Origin: Adiantum capillus-veneris
Lineage: Eukaryota; Streptophyta; Polypodiopsida; Polypodiales; Pteridaceae
Length of the DNA stretch: 64,000 bases
Assembly: GCA_014529385.2 (NCBI GenBank)
Contig: CM043959.1
Span: 57,390,753-57,454,752, forward strand
Reading direction: 5' to 3'
Shown: piece by piece, positions 12,628 to 23,852 of the stretch
How the letters are laid out: each line of letters opens with the position of its first letter
Numbering within the stretch: the stretch's first letter is position 1
Made by a program: the position numbers and the translations under genes
The notes under the pieces: model-generated
Seen by the model: the letters and a program-made list of their open reading frames with translations, nothing else
What the model was told of the DNA's origin: nothing
The model's database searches: none

Positions 12628-13000
12628 AAGCACCAAGATTTGCACTTGAAAACACAACATAAATTCCCTCACGGTCTCAGACCCAAGACCTCACACACCT
12701 TCGAAGATGGTGAGAGCTAGCGGGGTATGAGAGTAAATTGAGAGGAAGGAGTATGCTTACGAGAAAGAAGTATGTCTCCTCACAGAATCACTCATAATAG
12801 CTTAGCATAGCTTAGTAATTAGCATGGCAGAGGAGATGAGCATGTGTTGGAGCTTGGCTCTTGGTTGGATTTGCATCACAAAGCCAAGAGTTGCTGGTGT
12901 AGGCCTCCCTTCTCACAAGATTGGAGTAGAGTCTTACCATACACCGAGCGAACTATAAAATCGAGCAAGACTAACTTACAAATAATGTGTGTGTGTGTGA

Positions 13001-13032
<32 letters not shown>

Positions 13033-13313
13033 TAGAGAGTTTTAAACAATTTTTGTACAAGACAAGGACAAAATAAGGAACCTACAAGATAGATACAACA
13101 AACAACAAGTAGCATCATTTCTTAAAAACATTATTGTATTGCAACATTGGACTGCATCGCATACAAAATGGCATACAAGAGGAAGAGAGAGAGTTACAAA
13201 CAATTTTTGCACGCATGAAATTTCCAAAACTAAGGACAATACAAGAATAATACAACGAACATTAAAAAAATGCCATTTCAACAAAAACATCGTCTCTTCA
13301 TTTCAACAAACTT
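12628..13313. other. Non-coding flank with a (GT)n(GA)n tract
   Basis: No gene is visible. The left part (to about 12990) should be the continuation of the interrupted Ty3-type LTR. A mixed (GT)n/(GA)n microsatellite occupies 12986-13039. The rest lies downstream of the methyltransferase-like gene on the minus strand and may contain its 3' untranslated region. Confidence 0.4.
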
Positions 13314-15165
13314 TTATGATGGCGAATCACACTCATCATCAATTAAGACATGTCTTTTATGTGGCTTGTCGAGAGGACGCATATCGTATCTTGGATCTCG
13401 CACCATCCTTCTTGGTTGTGCTTCAATGTATACTGGCAAGGCACTTCAATGAAACAAAAATTAACCTATCAAAGATCAACCCAATAGAAAGGACCACAAA
13501 AGTACACAGAACAACATCAACAACCTACTATGTTGTTATACCATGGTAGGTAAATATACTGGTCTCCTAAAACGCAAATGTATGTCAAGAGATAAAAATT
13601 AGGAAAACACATGCATGTAGTATGAATAATGTCCGTGTGCATAAGAATCCATGACAAGGTAAAATTCTCACAAATCATCAAACGGGTTTCCACCCAATGG
13701 TATGTCTCCCTCATCCACCACATCTGCAGATGTCGATGCCTCTCGTCTCTCTTGCCCACTAGACTGAAACTGAAGTAAAGGCAGCACATACGTCAAAATT
13801 CAAGCCGCATCACTATCCAAGGATGCACATGCACGAACAGAGAATAAACATGCCAGAAGAACTGAAGCAGTCCAACAACCAAACTCCAAGCATATGCCCT
13901 TAGGCCGACAGAGGAGCTCCACCAAGGAAGAAATAAATGAAGAACAACGTTGCATAGACCCACGCCAAGGTAGACCGGAATCCATCATCGCATATGATGT
14001 CTCTGGCATGTAGTGCCGCATGATGCTATCTGCAGGAGTCATAATTACAGCGTGAAAAAAGGGTGTACTCTCAGCAATGTAAACAGGTGGCAGAACTCTG
14101 CGCCTATGAACAAATAACAACATCAAACTGTCACAATGCAAAAACAAAAAGCATAAAATATCAAGAATAGTATTATTTAACCTCAAATGCATACATAAAT
14201 CATATACTAGAGCCACAACCTCATAGACGATCTCTGCCAACCTCAACATATGCGTAAGGAGAGTGATGTATAATTACCACACGTCGGTGAATAACTAAGT
14301 CAGATGCTCTACACACCTTCTCTATCCAAAATAGGTTGTCGCCTTTAACAAAAAACGCAATGTGTTAGACAAAGATAAAAAACACAACAATCATTACACA
14401 AACTTCAAGCAATTTTTTTGGTCACCTACAATAGAACCCAAGACAACCAGCCATCGGAATCTGCCAATGTACTATGTGTCAAATGGATAGCAGCTCTCAC
14501 ATGCTCCTCAATGAATGCATCCCATGGTGGAGAAGAGCACAAAATTCCTCCAAAAGGCAATCTAGAAAAATAAAGTCTGTTGCCCAAGGAACTAGTCGAC
14601 CACCCCTCCTGTAGATAAAATGTGTAGATCGTACTCTCACCATATGCCCATGAAGCGGCATCCAAGTCGGTGACTGCACACTCGAAAGAAACTCGCCAGC
14701 AATAGAAATGTAATCTCCAGATAGAGCTAAGCATCTATGACCGACGGATGCATGTAGAATAGGCTCCTCACTGGGAGAAACAAATCACAATGAACGCTAC
14801 AAGGTTCATGTGGAACCAATAGCTGTCAAGCAAGGACAAATTTAATATTGTTTATTATACAATATAGACATACAACAAATATATTTTAGGCTAGCACCTG
14901 CCATGTCAGGCTCAGGCCCCATGTCATATTGCTTTCCCTTATCCTTAGGAAGCAATACTGTTTCATATACATAACCCCATTCTTAGAGATATTTATTAAA
15001 CACAAAACACACCATTAGTCATCCAAATTCATTAAAATATTTTATAGAATATTCACTAGTATTACTGGATCTAACATTTTGTCGAGTCTCCTGAGGATCT
15101 ACTCCATGTGTGTCAGGTGCTATGTCATTGTTTCTCATGCAATCTTCTCACATCTATGCAAAGTG

Positions 15166-15256
<91 letters not shown>

Positions 15257-17468
15257 CAATAACATATCCCTACTCCATATCTATCCACCATGGGCAATGA
15301 TCTAGTTTTCATTGTTGACAACTATGCATAGCTGAAGGATACATGCATCCTCTCCGCTATCAAGGTGAGCCCATGATCGTGCTAGCAGAGGAATGGCCAC
15401 AATATGCCGCATCCAAAGTAAATGATAGAAATATCTAAGAACGTTTAGAAAGCAAAAGTAAGAAAAGAACCAAATGCTTACTAACAATGTCAAAGAAGTT
15501 TAATAATGATGAACTCTACCAGTAGAGAAGCCTCTAAGATGCCATATGATAATAGTCGGTCTTTTTTAGTGTTTGCAACTCCACCCCACTATTTCTGCTC
15601 TCTAGGGACACCTCAATAGGAAATAGAAATTTCCTTGCCTCCACAACAATCTCCCCGTAGTAAAGATCTAGCGTGGAGTCTGGTGGGATAATGATTCCTC
15701 CCAGCACATGAATATAGTCTATCAAGAGCACAGTAGCACCATCAGGGATTCTTTGAATGGACCCCTCTCTCTTGAGCCAACTATACACACACATGTTTGA
15801 CACAAATTTTAATGCAAATGATCACTAAAAAATCACAAGAGGCAAAAATGTTAACCACCTTTGGACAAACCACATGAGGCTCGAGTAATCTTGCTAGCCT
15901 TCAACAAAGACATCCAAAGAACTTTATTCTCAATGTTTGCATCGTGTAATGCTATGAGGTTTAGTTTTTCTAGCGTAGCCCAAATATCATTATCCCATTT
16001 TAAACTCATCACTTTAGAATACCACTCTTTTCCAAGGCGATGGTCTACTATATTTAGAATTTGAAAGATAGAGTTTAAAATTATGCAAAAACTTATATAA
16101 CATAGAGACTATTATTAATGCCTGAAACAAACAAGAAACATACCTTTCCAACACAATCTCCATATTTTCCATCAACTCACCAATTATGCGTTTCTCTTCC
16201 TTCTTAAGATCATCCGGAGAGAGGATATCCTTCTTACTATCCAATCTACTATGAAGCTCTTTGGACATTTGAACCTTTTTGTATATATTTAAAAAGACCA
16301 TAAAAATGACATCTATCTATATTTTAAAAAACCAAACATAAAATACTTTATGAAAATGAAATTTTAAAAATAAAAAAGTACTTACATCAAACAGTAGACG
16401 TGCTAGATATCTCCTAGTCAATGGATACCATGGTTCTTCTCCTTTTGTGCCTCTTCTACGAAGTTTCTCAATAAGTTTATGATCTGCTTCGGGTAATGCA
16501 TGAAGATAACGCTCATGATTGGCTTCACATATGTTGCCACAGTTCACAAGCTCATCTCTCAAGTGAGAGGACACCAAAGCATGTGTGTTCCTACTAGTGA
16601 AATCCACACAAAATTTGAGTTTGTGTACAAAAGAATTATAAGCAAATAAATTTTTTCAAAATTAAGATACTAGAACTCACAAATTCATTTTTTGAAAACT
16701 CGTTAGCAAAGCAATCTCCGGCACTTTTGTAGCATCAATAACAGTGCACAAAACAAGACAATGCTTATCTTGCTGAAGTACATTTCTTTGATGGTAGCCT
16801 GCCATGTCACAGTTTTGCGAATTCCTTCCCACACAAAAAACATCTTTTGACAAAGAGATTCAAATTCTGGTTGAGCAGCAAGCTCTTCTTCATACTCCAT
16901 ATTAATTTGTCTCGACTCTCCATATAGGGATCCACTCCTCCATAATAGCATCTTAAGTAGAAAACAAAACTGGCATAATTAGAAAAAAAAACTGTTGCAA
17001 TTTTTTTTCAAAGTAAAAAAGCAAGAGTAGCCAAAAAAAAAACCCTATCACATAAGCTTCCTCTTTTTGGCATGTGGTCAATGATACAATAAATGTGCCC
17101 TTCTCCATGATGTATCCTTCTCTAGCAAATGCTGACTTTAAACCACTAACATCTGATCTCAAGCTTCGAACTTTGGCATACGGAATGAGACGACACAATG
17201 GCACGAGAGGACACTCAAAGAAGCTAAAAATTCTGGTTTTTGAAAGGATATCCTCCCCTCTATCTAAATGCAGTAAGCTGTTGTCATCATGAATAACACC
17301 TGGTTGGATCTCTGGTCTCATTTCAAAAGGTACTATTTGTAGTGAGGCTTCAACTGCTGCTTCCTCTTGATCTATCTCAAGCAAAGATCCCAGACCTAGA
17401 TCCTGGCTATCACTGTCATCATGAAGCTGCACATTGGTAATGGTGTAGATGCACCTCGACCATGTCTT
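13314..17468 (-). pseudogene. Decayed intron-containing gene with DNA amino-methyltransferase-like domain
   Basis: Minus-strand exons inferred by eye from coding continuity and GT-AG sites: 17468-17052, 16951-16681, 16593-16386, 16274-16144, 16092-15859, 15776-15534, 14981-14898, about 14775-14430, 14103-13672 and 13443-13314; smaller ones may be missed. Donors GTGAGT, GTAAGT, GTATGT and GTGAGA are canonical, and phases match at 16681/16593, 16386/16274 and 13672/13443. The N-terminal half (VDHRLGKEWYSKVMSLKWDN, LLIDYIHVLGGIIIPPDSTL) is unknown to me. The C-terminal part has SSPPW at 14519-14536, like motif IV (DPPY/SPPW), then LVELL-PKG-LEFG-W-LLACL (13850-13920), like motif I, ending in SLDSDA. 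Motif IV before motif I is the beta-class order of N4-cytosine/N6-adenine methyltransferases (PF01555 type). Decay: frame shifts near 16770 and 14600, in-frame stops at 15534 and 13800. Motif I has lost a glycine (FGCW). Confidence 0.6.
15168..15253. repeat. (CT)n microsatellite, about 86 bp
   Basis: Uninterrupted CT dinucleotide array. It lies in a presumed intron of the methyltransferase-like gene. Open frames across it (poly-Leu-Ser) are artefacts. Confidence 0.98.
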
Positions 17469-18047
17469 CTAGAACCGACTCTAGAAGAAGAAGTATTGCA
17501 TACACAAAAAGCTTTGATTTTGTAAAGATTTTTGACCAATTATTCTACTAATTTAACAATACAAAGAGAGGTGATGTTGGTAGGCAATACACCATGGCCA
17601 CATCATTGAGCGATAAAATCAACATGGCAGCTCAAATTACTTGACTTCTCCAAGTCATCGCTATTCGCCATTAACTAGCCGTTGATAATTCAATGCCACA
17701 GGCAAAAAGAGCTTGGCACCATCAAGGTACTGAAAGCATTCAAACAAGACCACCGGGGTCGTGTACATTACCTCTACATGCATTCACAGTGACGTAAACT
17801 AAGCTCAAAAGACTTCAGCATACTTCAAAATTACTAAAAGTATTACATAAATTACTAATCATCTGTAGATACCCAACACTCTTTGTTGCACATGGATGAC
17901 TGCGCAAAAGCTACTATTCAATAGAAACTTACTTTTGGAATTAGTGTCCTTATGCTTCTAGATGCTCTTTAAACCAACAACAGAAACCACAATTTCTGAC
18001 TTGGCATTAACAGAATTCAAACCTCGACTAAAATTCAGCTTTCCAGG

Positions 18048-18048
<1 letters not shown>
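17469..18048. other. Non-coding stretch upstream of the methyltransferase-like gene
   Basis: No recognised coding or repeat structure. It should contain the 5' end or promoter of the minus-strand gene, because the first exon I can read begins with a splice acceptor (about 17469), so an earlier exon is expected. I could not identify it. Confidence 0.3.

Positions 18049-18090
<42 letters not shown>
18049..18090. repeat. Poly-C run, 42 bases
   Basis: An uninterrupted run of 42 C on the plus strand (G on the minus strand). It directly precedes the 85-bp tandem repeat. Such a run can form i-motif/G-quadruplex structures and is prone to sequencing or assembly error. Confidence 0.95.
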
Positions 18091-18092
<2 letters not shown>

Positions 18093-18218
18093 ACACCTTG
18101 AGATAACTGCTCGAAACCATCCTCCGTCGACGCGGCATACTTTTAAACAGTTTCCTAGCATGATATTTTCGCATCAAACACCTTGAGATAACTGCTAAAA
18201 CCCATCCCACGTCGACGC
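18091..18218. repeat. 85-bp tandem repeat split by an LTR element
   Basis: The unit begins AAACACCTTGAGATAACTGC at 18091 and again at 18176 (period 85). The second unit is interrupted after GTCGACGC by the LTR element and resumes at 26118 (ACGCGGCATACTTTCGAGC...). A more diverged copy of the same unit is visible at about 26950-27045. Confidence 0.85.
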
Positions 18219-20470
18219 TGTCGTGCAGCTCCGCTCCCATGCTAAGAAAGATGCCAGAAAAATGTACATCAATCTTGTTTAAAGCTTACTTGATTAATGG
18301 TCAGTGAGATCAGGGCTTGTTAACAGGCCAACTTTAATAATCAATGTATGCTAGATGCGGCTTAAAAGGGCTAACTGATGCCTTAATGATGCCAAAAATG
18401 AGTATGCTTGAAGTGAGCACAGATGGGATATTATGATCTAGAACTGTTGTGCTTGAAGCGCTCTACCAGCGTGTCTTTACAGCTCGTCGATTGGAGATAT
18501 GGTGAAGAAGTTATGGCAGTTTGAAGTTTAAGTCGATTGCAGATCTGTACCGGATTGGGCAACTACAGCTGAGGTGACAGAGATGAAATGAATGCACGGG
18601 CCTAAAGTGCGCACTTTGTGGAGAGCATCGGTCTTTTCCGATCAGCGACGATCGGAGTTCCGACTACCAAGTTATTGGCCAGTTTTGTACCAGTCTGGTC
18701 GAGTGCCATCTGGGAATTCTACAGCCTTAGCAGGGTTTGTATGCGTTTTATGCAGTTTGAGAAGTCTAAAGGGATTTACGACTAGTCAGGCAGAGTCCGT
18801 CTTAATGAGATAATATGGCTTAAGGCCGGTGTCAGTTGATGGCACTACTGAGCTGGATAATTTTGGCATTTTTTGAGAAGATGATACAAGTAATGAACAA
18901 CCGAGTGCGAAGGGAATGTTTTTCACCAAAAGCAATCACTTATACTTGCATCTTGGGGGCATGTGGCACTATTCAAGACCTTGTTATGGGCAAGCAAATT
19001 CACAATGATATTGTTAGCTGAGAGCTGGTGAGAGTAAATGTCGTGCTTAGCACTGAGTTGATCGCAATGTATACCAAATGTTGTGCTTAGCCATGCTTTG
19101 GGCGATGCGAATGCCAAATGTGATGGCTTCTACTACGAAGCCTTGGCTTGCACAGAGAATCCATTCTAACAATACATATTGTGGTGTGGCCACCCAATAG
19201 AGTAAGGCCGCCCAAGGGGGGGGGGGGTAATTGAGTGTGAAATAAGAAGAAAGAAAGGAGAAAAGCGTGCACGCAGCATAGAAGGGCACAGGGGGAGAGA
19301 AACGCGCTTAGCACGCGTAGTAGAGACCTCTAATGGGAATCACGCAGAAAAAAAACATTCCTAGCTCGCCATGGCGCTCAGTTGCGAGCAGCAAAGTTGA
19401 ATTTCGCGCACTTGAGTCCCGCCAAACTGCCACGTCATTGATCTCACTCCCATGCCACGTTAGTCACGGCGCCGTGACTACGTGGTGGGGCAAAAAACTT
19501 GGTTTTTTTTAGGGCAACACGGGGAAAGATAACGAGGAGGAAAAGCTTGGCAAAGGGAAACGAAGGGAACCAAGGAGCTTGAGCAAGAAGCTCTCGAAGC
19601 TTGAGCAAGCCGAGGCATGAGGGCGGGATTCCAAGTGAAGCAAGAGAGCTTGGGCGAGAGAGCGAAGGCGGGAAGCTTAAAGAAAGTAAACAAGGAAGGC
19701 TCGTGTTTTCTTTCGAGCTTGAACAAGAAGCAAGCCGGCAAGGGAAGAAAAGGAATTAAACGTCATCGCATGAAGGTGACTTGAGCTAGCGAAGAGAGGC
19801 TCTCTCTGGATCTCGCTCTCGGACAAACAAGGGGAGAAGAAAATATCTCTCGTTATTGGATCTAAGCAAAGAACCAAGGGAATTTTCCCTCTCGACATCG
19901 GGAAGGAATTTATCGACTATGTTTTCTCTCTCTTTTCCTCTCAACTAAGGAAGCGAGAGGGTGAGGCCTGAGGCTAGCAATTGAAGAGCAGGAAGAAGTT
20001 AAAGCATGTGAGAGGAAATTAAGCCAGTGCGAAGCATAAGGAGCGGAGAGCTGCGAAATAATTGATAGTAATTGAAGCATGAAAACTGAGGCATCGAACA
20101 GAATTGAAGCTTACTGAATCTTAGGGAACTCAAAGCAAATGAAGCAACATGAGGGAGTTTCCATCACCGTCATCAGATAATGTTTGATTAATCATTTTGT
20201 TAAGCCCGGTGTTGTTAACGGCCCGATTAATTCTGTAAAGCGGGAGCTTAAACTCCTAGTTAGCAGATGATCCAAGTGACAGTGCTCTTAACAGTCCACC
20301 TTGGCTAAAGATTAATTTGTACTCAAACATATTAATTGATTAATTGAGGATTACGGCGATTGCCAGAGTCAGTTGCATCAGTGGTTCTTGTTCTCTCTCT
20401 TTCACACCTCCCATAGCGAGAGGCCCGGCGGCCTGCCCCGGCTCACGTAGTGAACACATATCCCCCGACA
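18219..20470 (+). repeat. 5' LTR of the LARD-like element
   Basis: 2252 bp. Collinear with 23853-26117 with scattered substitutions and small indels, including a variable G run (19218-19228 against 24860-24887 in the other LTR). It contains a PPR-like fragment at 18857-19090. Confidence 0.9.
18857..19090 (+). pseudogene. PPR-protein gene fragment inside the 5' LTR
   Basis: About 77 codons in one frame with a single internal stop. It reads as pentatricopeptide-repeat sequence: SPKAITYTCILGACGTIQDL then MGKQIHNDIVS, stop, ELVRVNVVLSTELIAMYTKC. This matches the plant PPR/PLS pattern (P-D-A-x-T-Y-x-x-I-L-x-A-C-G...G-K-x-I-H...N-x-x-x-x-x-x-L-I-x-M-Y-x-K-C). The same fragment occurs in the 3' LTR at 24504-24737, so it was captured before the latest transposition and copied with the element. 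It is far too short for a working PPR protein. Confidence 0.8.
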
Positions 20471-20512
20471 TCTTTGGTGAACCTGATGCGAAACGAGCCG
20501 GGGTGGGAGATA

Positions 20513-20964
20513 CATTAGGCAAAATTTGGACTCACAAAGAGGCCCTTTAAGGAGTTTGACTTTGCCTCTCTCTACCAAAACGGGCGCATGGATAAATTTT
20601 TACAAACAAACTCCAAAGTTGGCGGAGGTTTGACAGTTAGAATGTCCTTTTCAAGCTCTATCTACTGATATATAGCACGCCATGAGATTCCTCATACTTA
20701 AGAAGATTCTTTTTTTGATTCACCTATGATGTGACAACTCTATCGGAATCTAAGTAAATAAAAAAAAGAATCTTCTAAAATACGAGGAATCTCATGGCGT
20801 GCTATATATCAGTAGATAGAGCTTGAAGAGGAAATTCTAACTTTCAAACCTCCGCCAACTTTGGAGTTTGTTTGCAAAAATTTATCCATGCGCCCGTTTT
20901 GGTAGAGAGAGGTAAAGTCAAACTCCTTAAAGGGCCCCTTTGTGAGTCCAAATTTTGCCTAATG
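20513..20964. mobile_element. 452-bp near-perfect inverted repeat (foldback/MITE-like)
   Basis: Arms 20513-20717 and 20760-20964 (about 205 bp each) are inverted copies with only a few differences; the loop is about 42 bp. Outer ends read CATTAGGCAAAATTTGG and CCAAATTTTGCCTAATG. If the element begins at GGCAAAATTT, both ends are flanked by TA, as with Tc1/mariner-type (Stowaway-like) MITEs; the TA is also part of the palindrome, so this is not decisive. It lies 42 bp downstream of the 5' LTR, between the possible primer site and the first open frame. Confidence 0.8.
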
Positions 20965-23260
20965 AAGATGGAGAATTTAGAGCAGATGATGAAGATGATT
21001 GCAGAATTAAGTGAAAATGGTTTTGATGATAAATCTACAGTTCCAGACTTTCGAAGATGCTTCAATTGGTTCAAGGATCTCTGCTTGAAATAGAGACCAT
21101 AAAGAAGAAAAATCAAATGGATGAAGCTTTGGATTGAGCTTTAGATGCAGTATACGATGAGAGACGACTCTTTGATGGATACGATTCAGAGGGATACCTA
21201 GAGAGCTATGAGCTGGAGACCAAGGTAAGTGGGATACCATAAGAGTTGATGATCAAATCTTTTGAGCAGTTAGTGAGTTCAGATGTGGAGGAGCAGATTC
21301 AAGAAGTTACCAAAGCTTGCAACGATGACTGGGAGTATTTCAAAGAAGCTATTGTGCAAGTACGTTATGAGCAATATGAAAGATATCAAGAACAGAGTTC
21401 AAGTCTACCAGACTACGCAGATATTCGAGGACAAGTACGATCAAAGCTTGCAATGATGACTGGGAGTATTCAAAGAAGCTATTGTGCAAGTATGTTATGA
21501 GCAATATGAAAAATATCAAGAACAGAGTTCAAGTCTACCAGACTACGCAGATATTCGAGGACAAGTACGATCAAAGTTAGACCGTGATTGATGAGTTTAT
21601 TATGCAGGATGCTACCTTCTTATAGGCTAATGATGAAGACATAGTTGAATTTGTGTATGCAAAGTTGGGTTTTGCAGATGTTGTGCATGAAGTAGAAGTC
21701 TTTAGAGGGTGAGCCTTTACAGCTTCAGGATATACATGGTAAATTTTGCAAAGAACTTATACATGCAGTACAAGAAGAAAAGAAATCATGGGATCAAGAC
21801 AATGAATTGACTAAAGCTCAGGAAGAAATTGTGCAGGTGAATGAGTGCAGTCATATTCAGGTAGACATGTAGGAAGATTCAGTTACAACAACTGATACTT
21901 TTGCTACTAAACCAAAATTAGAGCAATTTGTTTTTGGTACAGATTCTACCATAGAGGTGATTGAAGATACTGGTACAGATTTTGCCAAAGCAAGGCTGCT
22001 GTTGAGAGCAGAAGGACCATGGTTTTTGATATACCAGATTTATCGAATTTGGATGTACCAAATTTTGAGGACTTGGTTAAGCAAGAGTATGTGATTGATT
22101 CAGAGGGGGTGCAGACTCCTTCATTGACAAGTTTTTGTGAAGCACAACTACCAAATTGGAAGACTGATCTTTAACGTGATTATGATGCTTGAGAGGGGGT
22201 GTAGACTCCTTTGACACGCTTCTGTGACTTAGAGCTACCGATCTGGCAGACTGGTCCTGAATTTGATAATGGTGATTTAGAGAGGGAGCAAACTTGTTCT
22301 CTATCGAGAATTTGTGACACAGGGCTCATACTATGGCAGAATGTTCATGAACGTGCATAGTGAAGTGCAATCTCTTGTTGATGAATATGATTGTTTTCAT
22401 TGTGCCGATGATACAGACAGGGCACTAGATGAAATTTTCAATGTGCATGCTAAACTTTGTGCTACAGAAGTGCAAAGATATCTGGATGAGGGTGAAAGAC
22501 TTAAAGAGCAATTTACAGCAGAAGCATTTAGTATGCATGTCACATGTGGAAATCTTAGTTTACAGTAGCCTGAGATGTGCAAGATGGAGGAACCTTCTGA
22601 AGTGGTGGACCTAGAACTTATGTGCTTACTGGATGAAGCTTTGGAAGGGTTCTCAAACACAGATGCTAAGGATATCAATCAATCCAGATTCATGCATCAG
22701 CCAGTTTGTTCAGATTCAGTAGATGATGAACTTATGCAATTGTTAGATGATGCACTACTTGATTTTGAGCCTCTACGAGATAGAGAATTGTTTTCTGATG
22801 CATCTTTTGAGCCTAATGAAGAGGATTTTACCAAAGACTTGATGTATTCAGATATGCATGATTGGGATTCCAATACTAGTGAGAGTGAAGGTGCACTGCC
22901 AATGCTTGTACCTGTGATTGATGATCGACAATTGGATGAGCTAGTTGCATAGGGGATATGGTAGTATGTGATGCTACCTGATGTTATCTAGGATTTGATG
23001 TTACCCTATGATGTAGGGGATTTTGAGCTAGCTTTTGACCCAGGAGGTGACAGATATATGCATGGTCCTAGGCAATTGACTTATATGCCATATGATCTAG
23101 GCGGTGTTCATGAATATTTGTGGGCTAATTTATGTTTATGTTGTAATGATTGGAAATTCTTGTATATTCCCATGATCCTGGAGGATGGTGCAAATTTTTT
23201 TAAAGGAATTCTCACAGTGGGACAGATGATTGGGTTCTCGTTTGATGTTGGGGGCTACTA
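20961..23260 (+). pseudogene. Acidic internal coding remnant of the LARD-like element
   Basis: A broken, Glu/Asp-rich reading frame, most open at 21246-21500, 22314-22568 and 22575-22952 (DDELMQLLDDALLDFEPL). No domain is recognised; by position it may descend from gag. It contains a 131-bp tandem duplication (21311-21441, 21442-21571) that shifts frame through a one-base difference. It also holds repeats of about 100 bp at 22100-22340 (GVQTPSLTSFCEAQLPNWKT; GV-stop-TPLTRFCDLELPIWQT). Stops are frequent. Confidence 0.45.
21311..21571. repeat. 131-bp tandem duplication
   Basis: CAAAGCTTGCAA... at 21311 recurs at 21442. The copies are nearly identical, but TATTTCAAAG becomes TATTCAAAG in copy two, so the second copy is out of frame. 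Confidence 0.9.
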
Positions 23261-23852
23261 AATTGCTAGTTGGGACGATTTGAAGAGTACCAACTATCTG
23301 ATGTAGCAGGTTGCATGGTACAAGGTTTTGGTTTCTAGATTTTGCTAGGTCAGAATAGTTTTGGTTATGCATTCAATAAAATTACATGGCTGGCTTCCAG
23401 CTGACTTCTTTGGACAATTGTTGAAGTATCTTTACATCTTTTGAGTTGGTTCTGCTACCATAACTTGAGGTAAAGGACTTGACGGCCATTCCGTGTGCAG
23501 ACAGAGTAAGGCATACTTGAGCTTGACAGGGTTCCTTAAAGAGATCTTAATGGTCAAGCCGTGCACATCATTAACTGGAGCACTTGAGTCTGGCGGGGTT
23601 CACTAAACATGTTATCCATAATTGAATGCTTTGAAGATACGACAGATGTGGTTCAGAGATTTTTGATGGGCAGCTACCTAATGATTAAGCTAGACAATTG
23701 ATGTTAGGGTATAAGCCTTCTTTCATTTTTTTTCATATGTTTACCAGTTACATGAGTCTGATGATGGCAAAGAGCTTAAGGTACCTGTAGCAGATGCAGA
23801 TTGAAGTGATGTTGGCACAGACCGGAGGCTGTGCAGGTTCAGAGGGGGTGGA
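23261..23852. other. 3' untranslated part of the LARD-like interior, ending in a polypurine tract
   Basis: No coding sequence is seen. Two related segments carrying GACGGCCATTCCGTG / AATGGTCAAGCCGTG are at about 23480-23570. The polypurine tract AGAGGGGGTGGA is at 23841-23852, directly before the 3' LTR. Confidence 0.6.

Noticed and set aside
13800-13802. TGA read as selenocysteine or corrected by RNA editing
   Set aside because: Land plants lack selenocysteine insertion machinery, and U-to-C editing is organellar; a nonsense change or sequence error is simpler.
15079-15305. Open frames of repeated Leu-Ser
   Set aside because: They are translations of the (CT)n microsatellite. The same applies to Arg-Glu frames at 27481-27702 and 36007-36170.
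16740-16860. Zinc-finger-like CFLCGKEFAKL in a third frame
   Set aside because: That frame is closed at once by a stop and competes with better coding frames on the same strand; taken as chance.
19047-19741. Minus-strand frames within the LARD LTRs (and 24570-25401)
   Set aside because: Same sequence in both LTRs; they read antisense to the PPR fragment or through purine-rich LTR sequence and have no recognisable motif.
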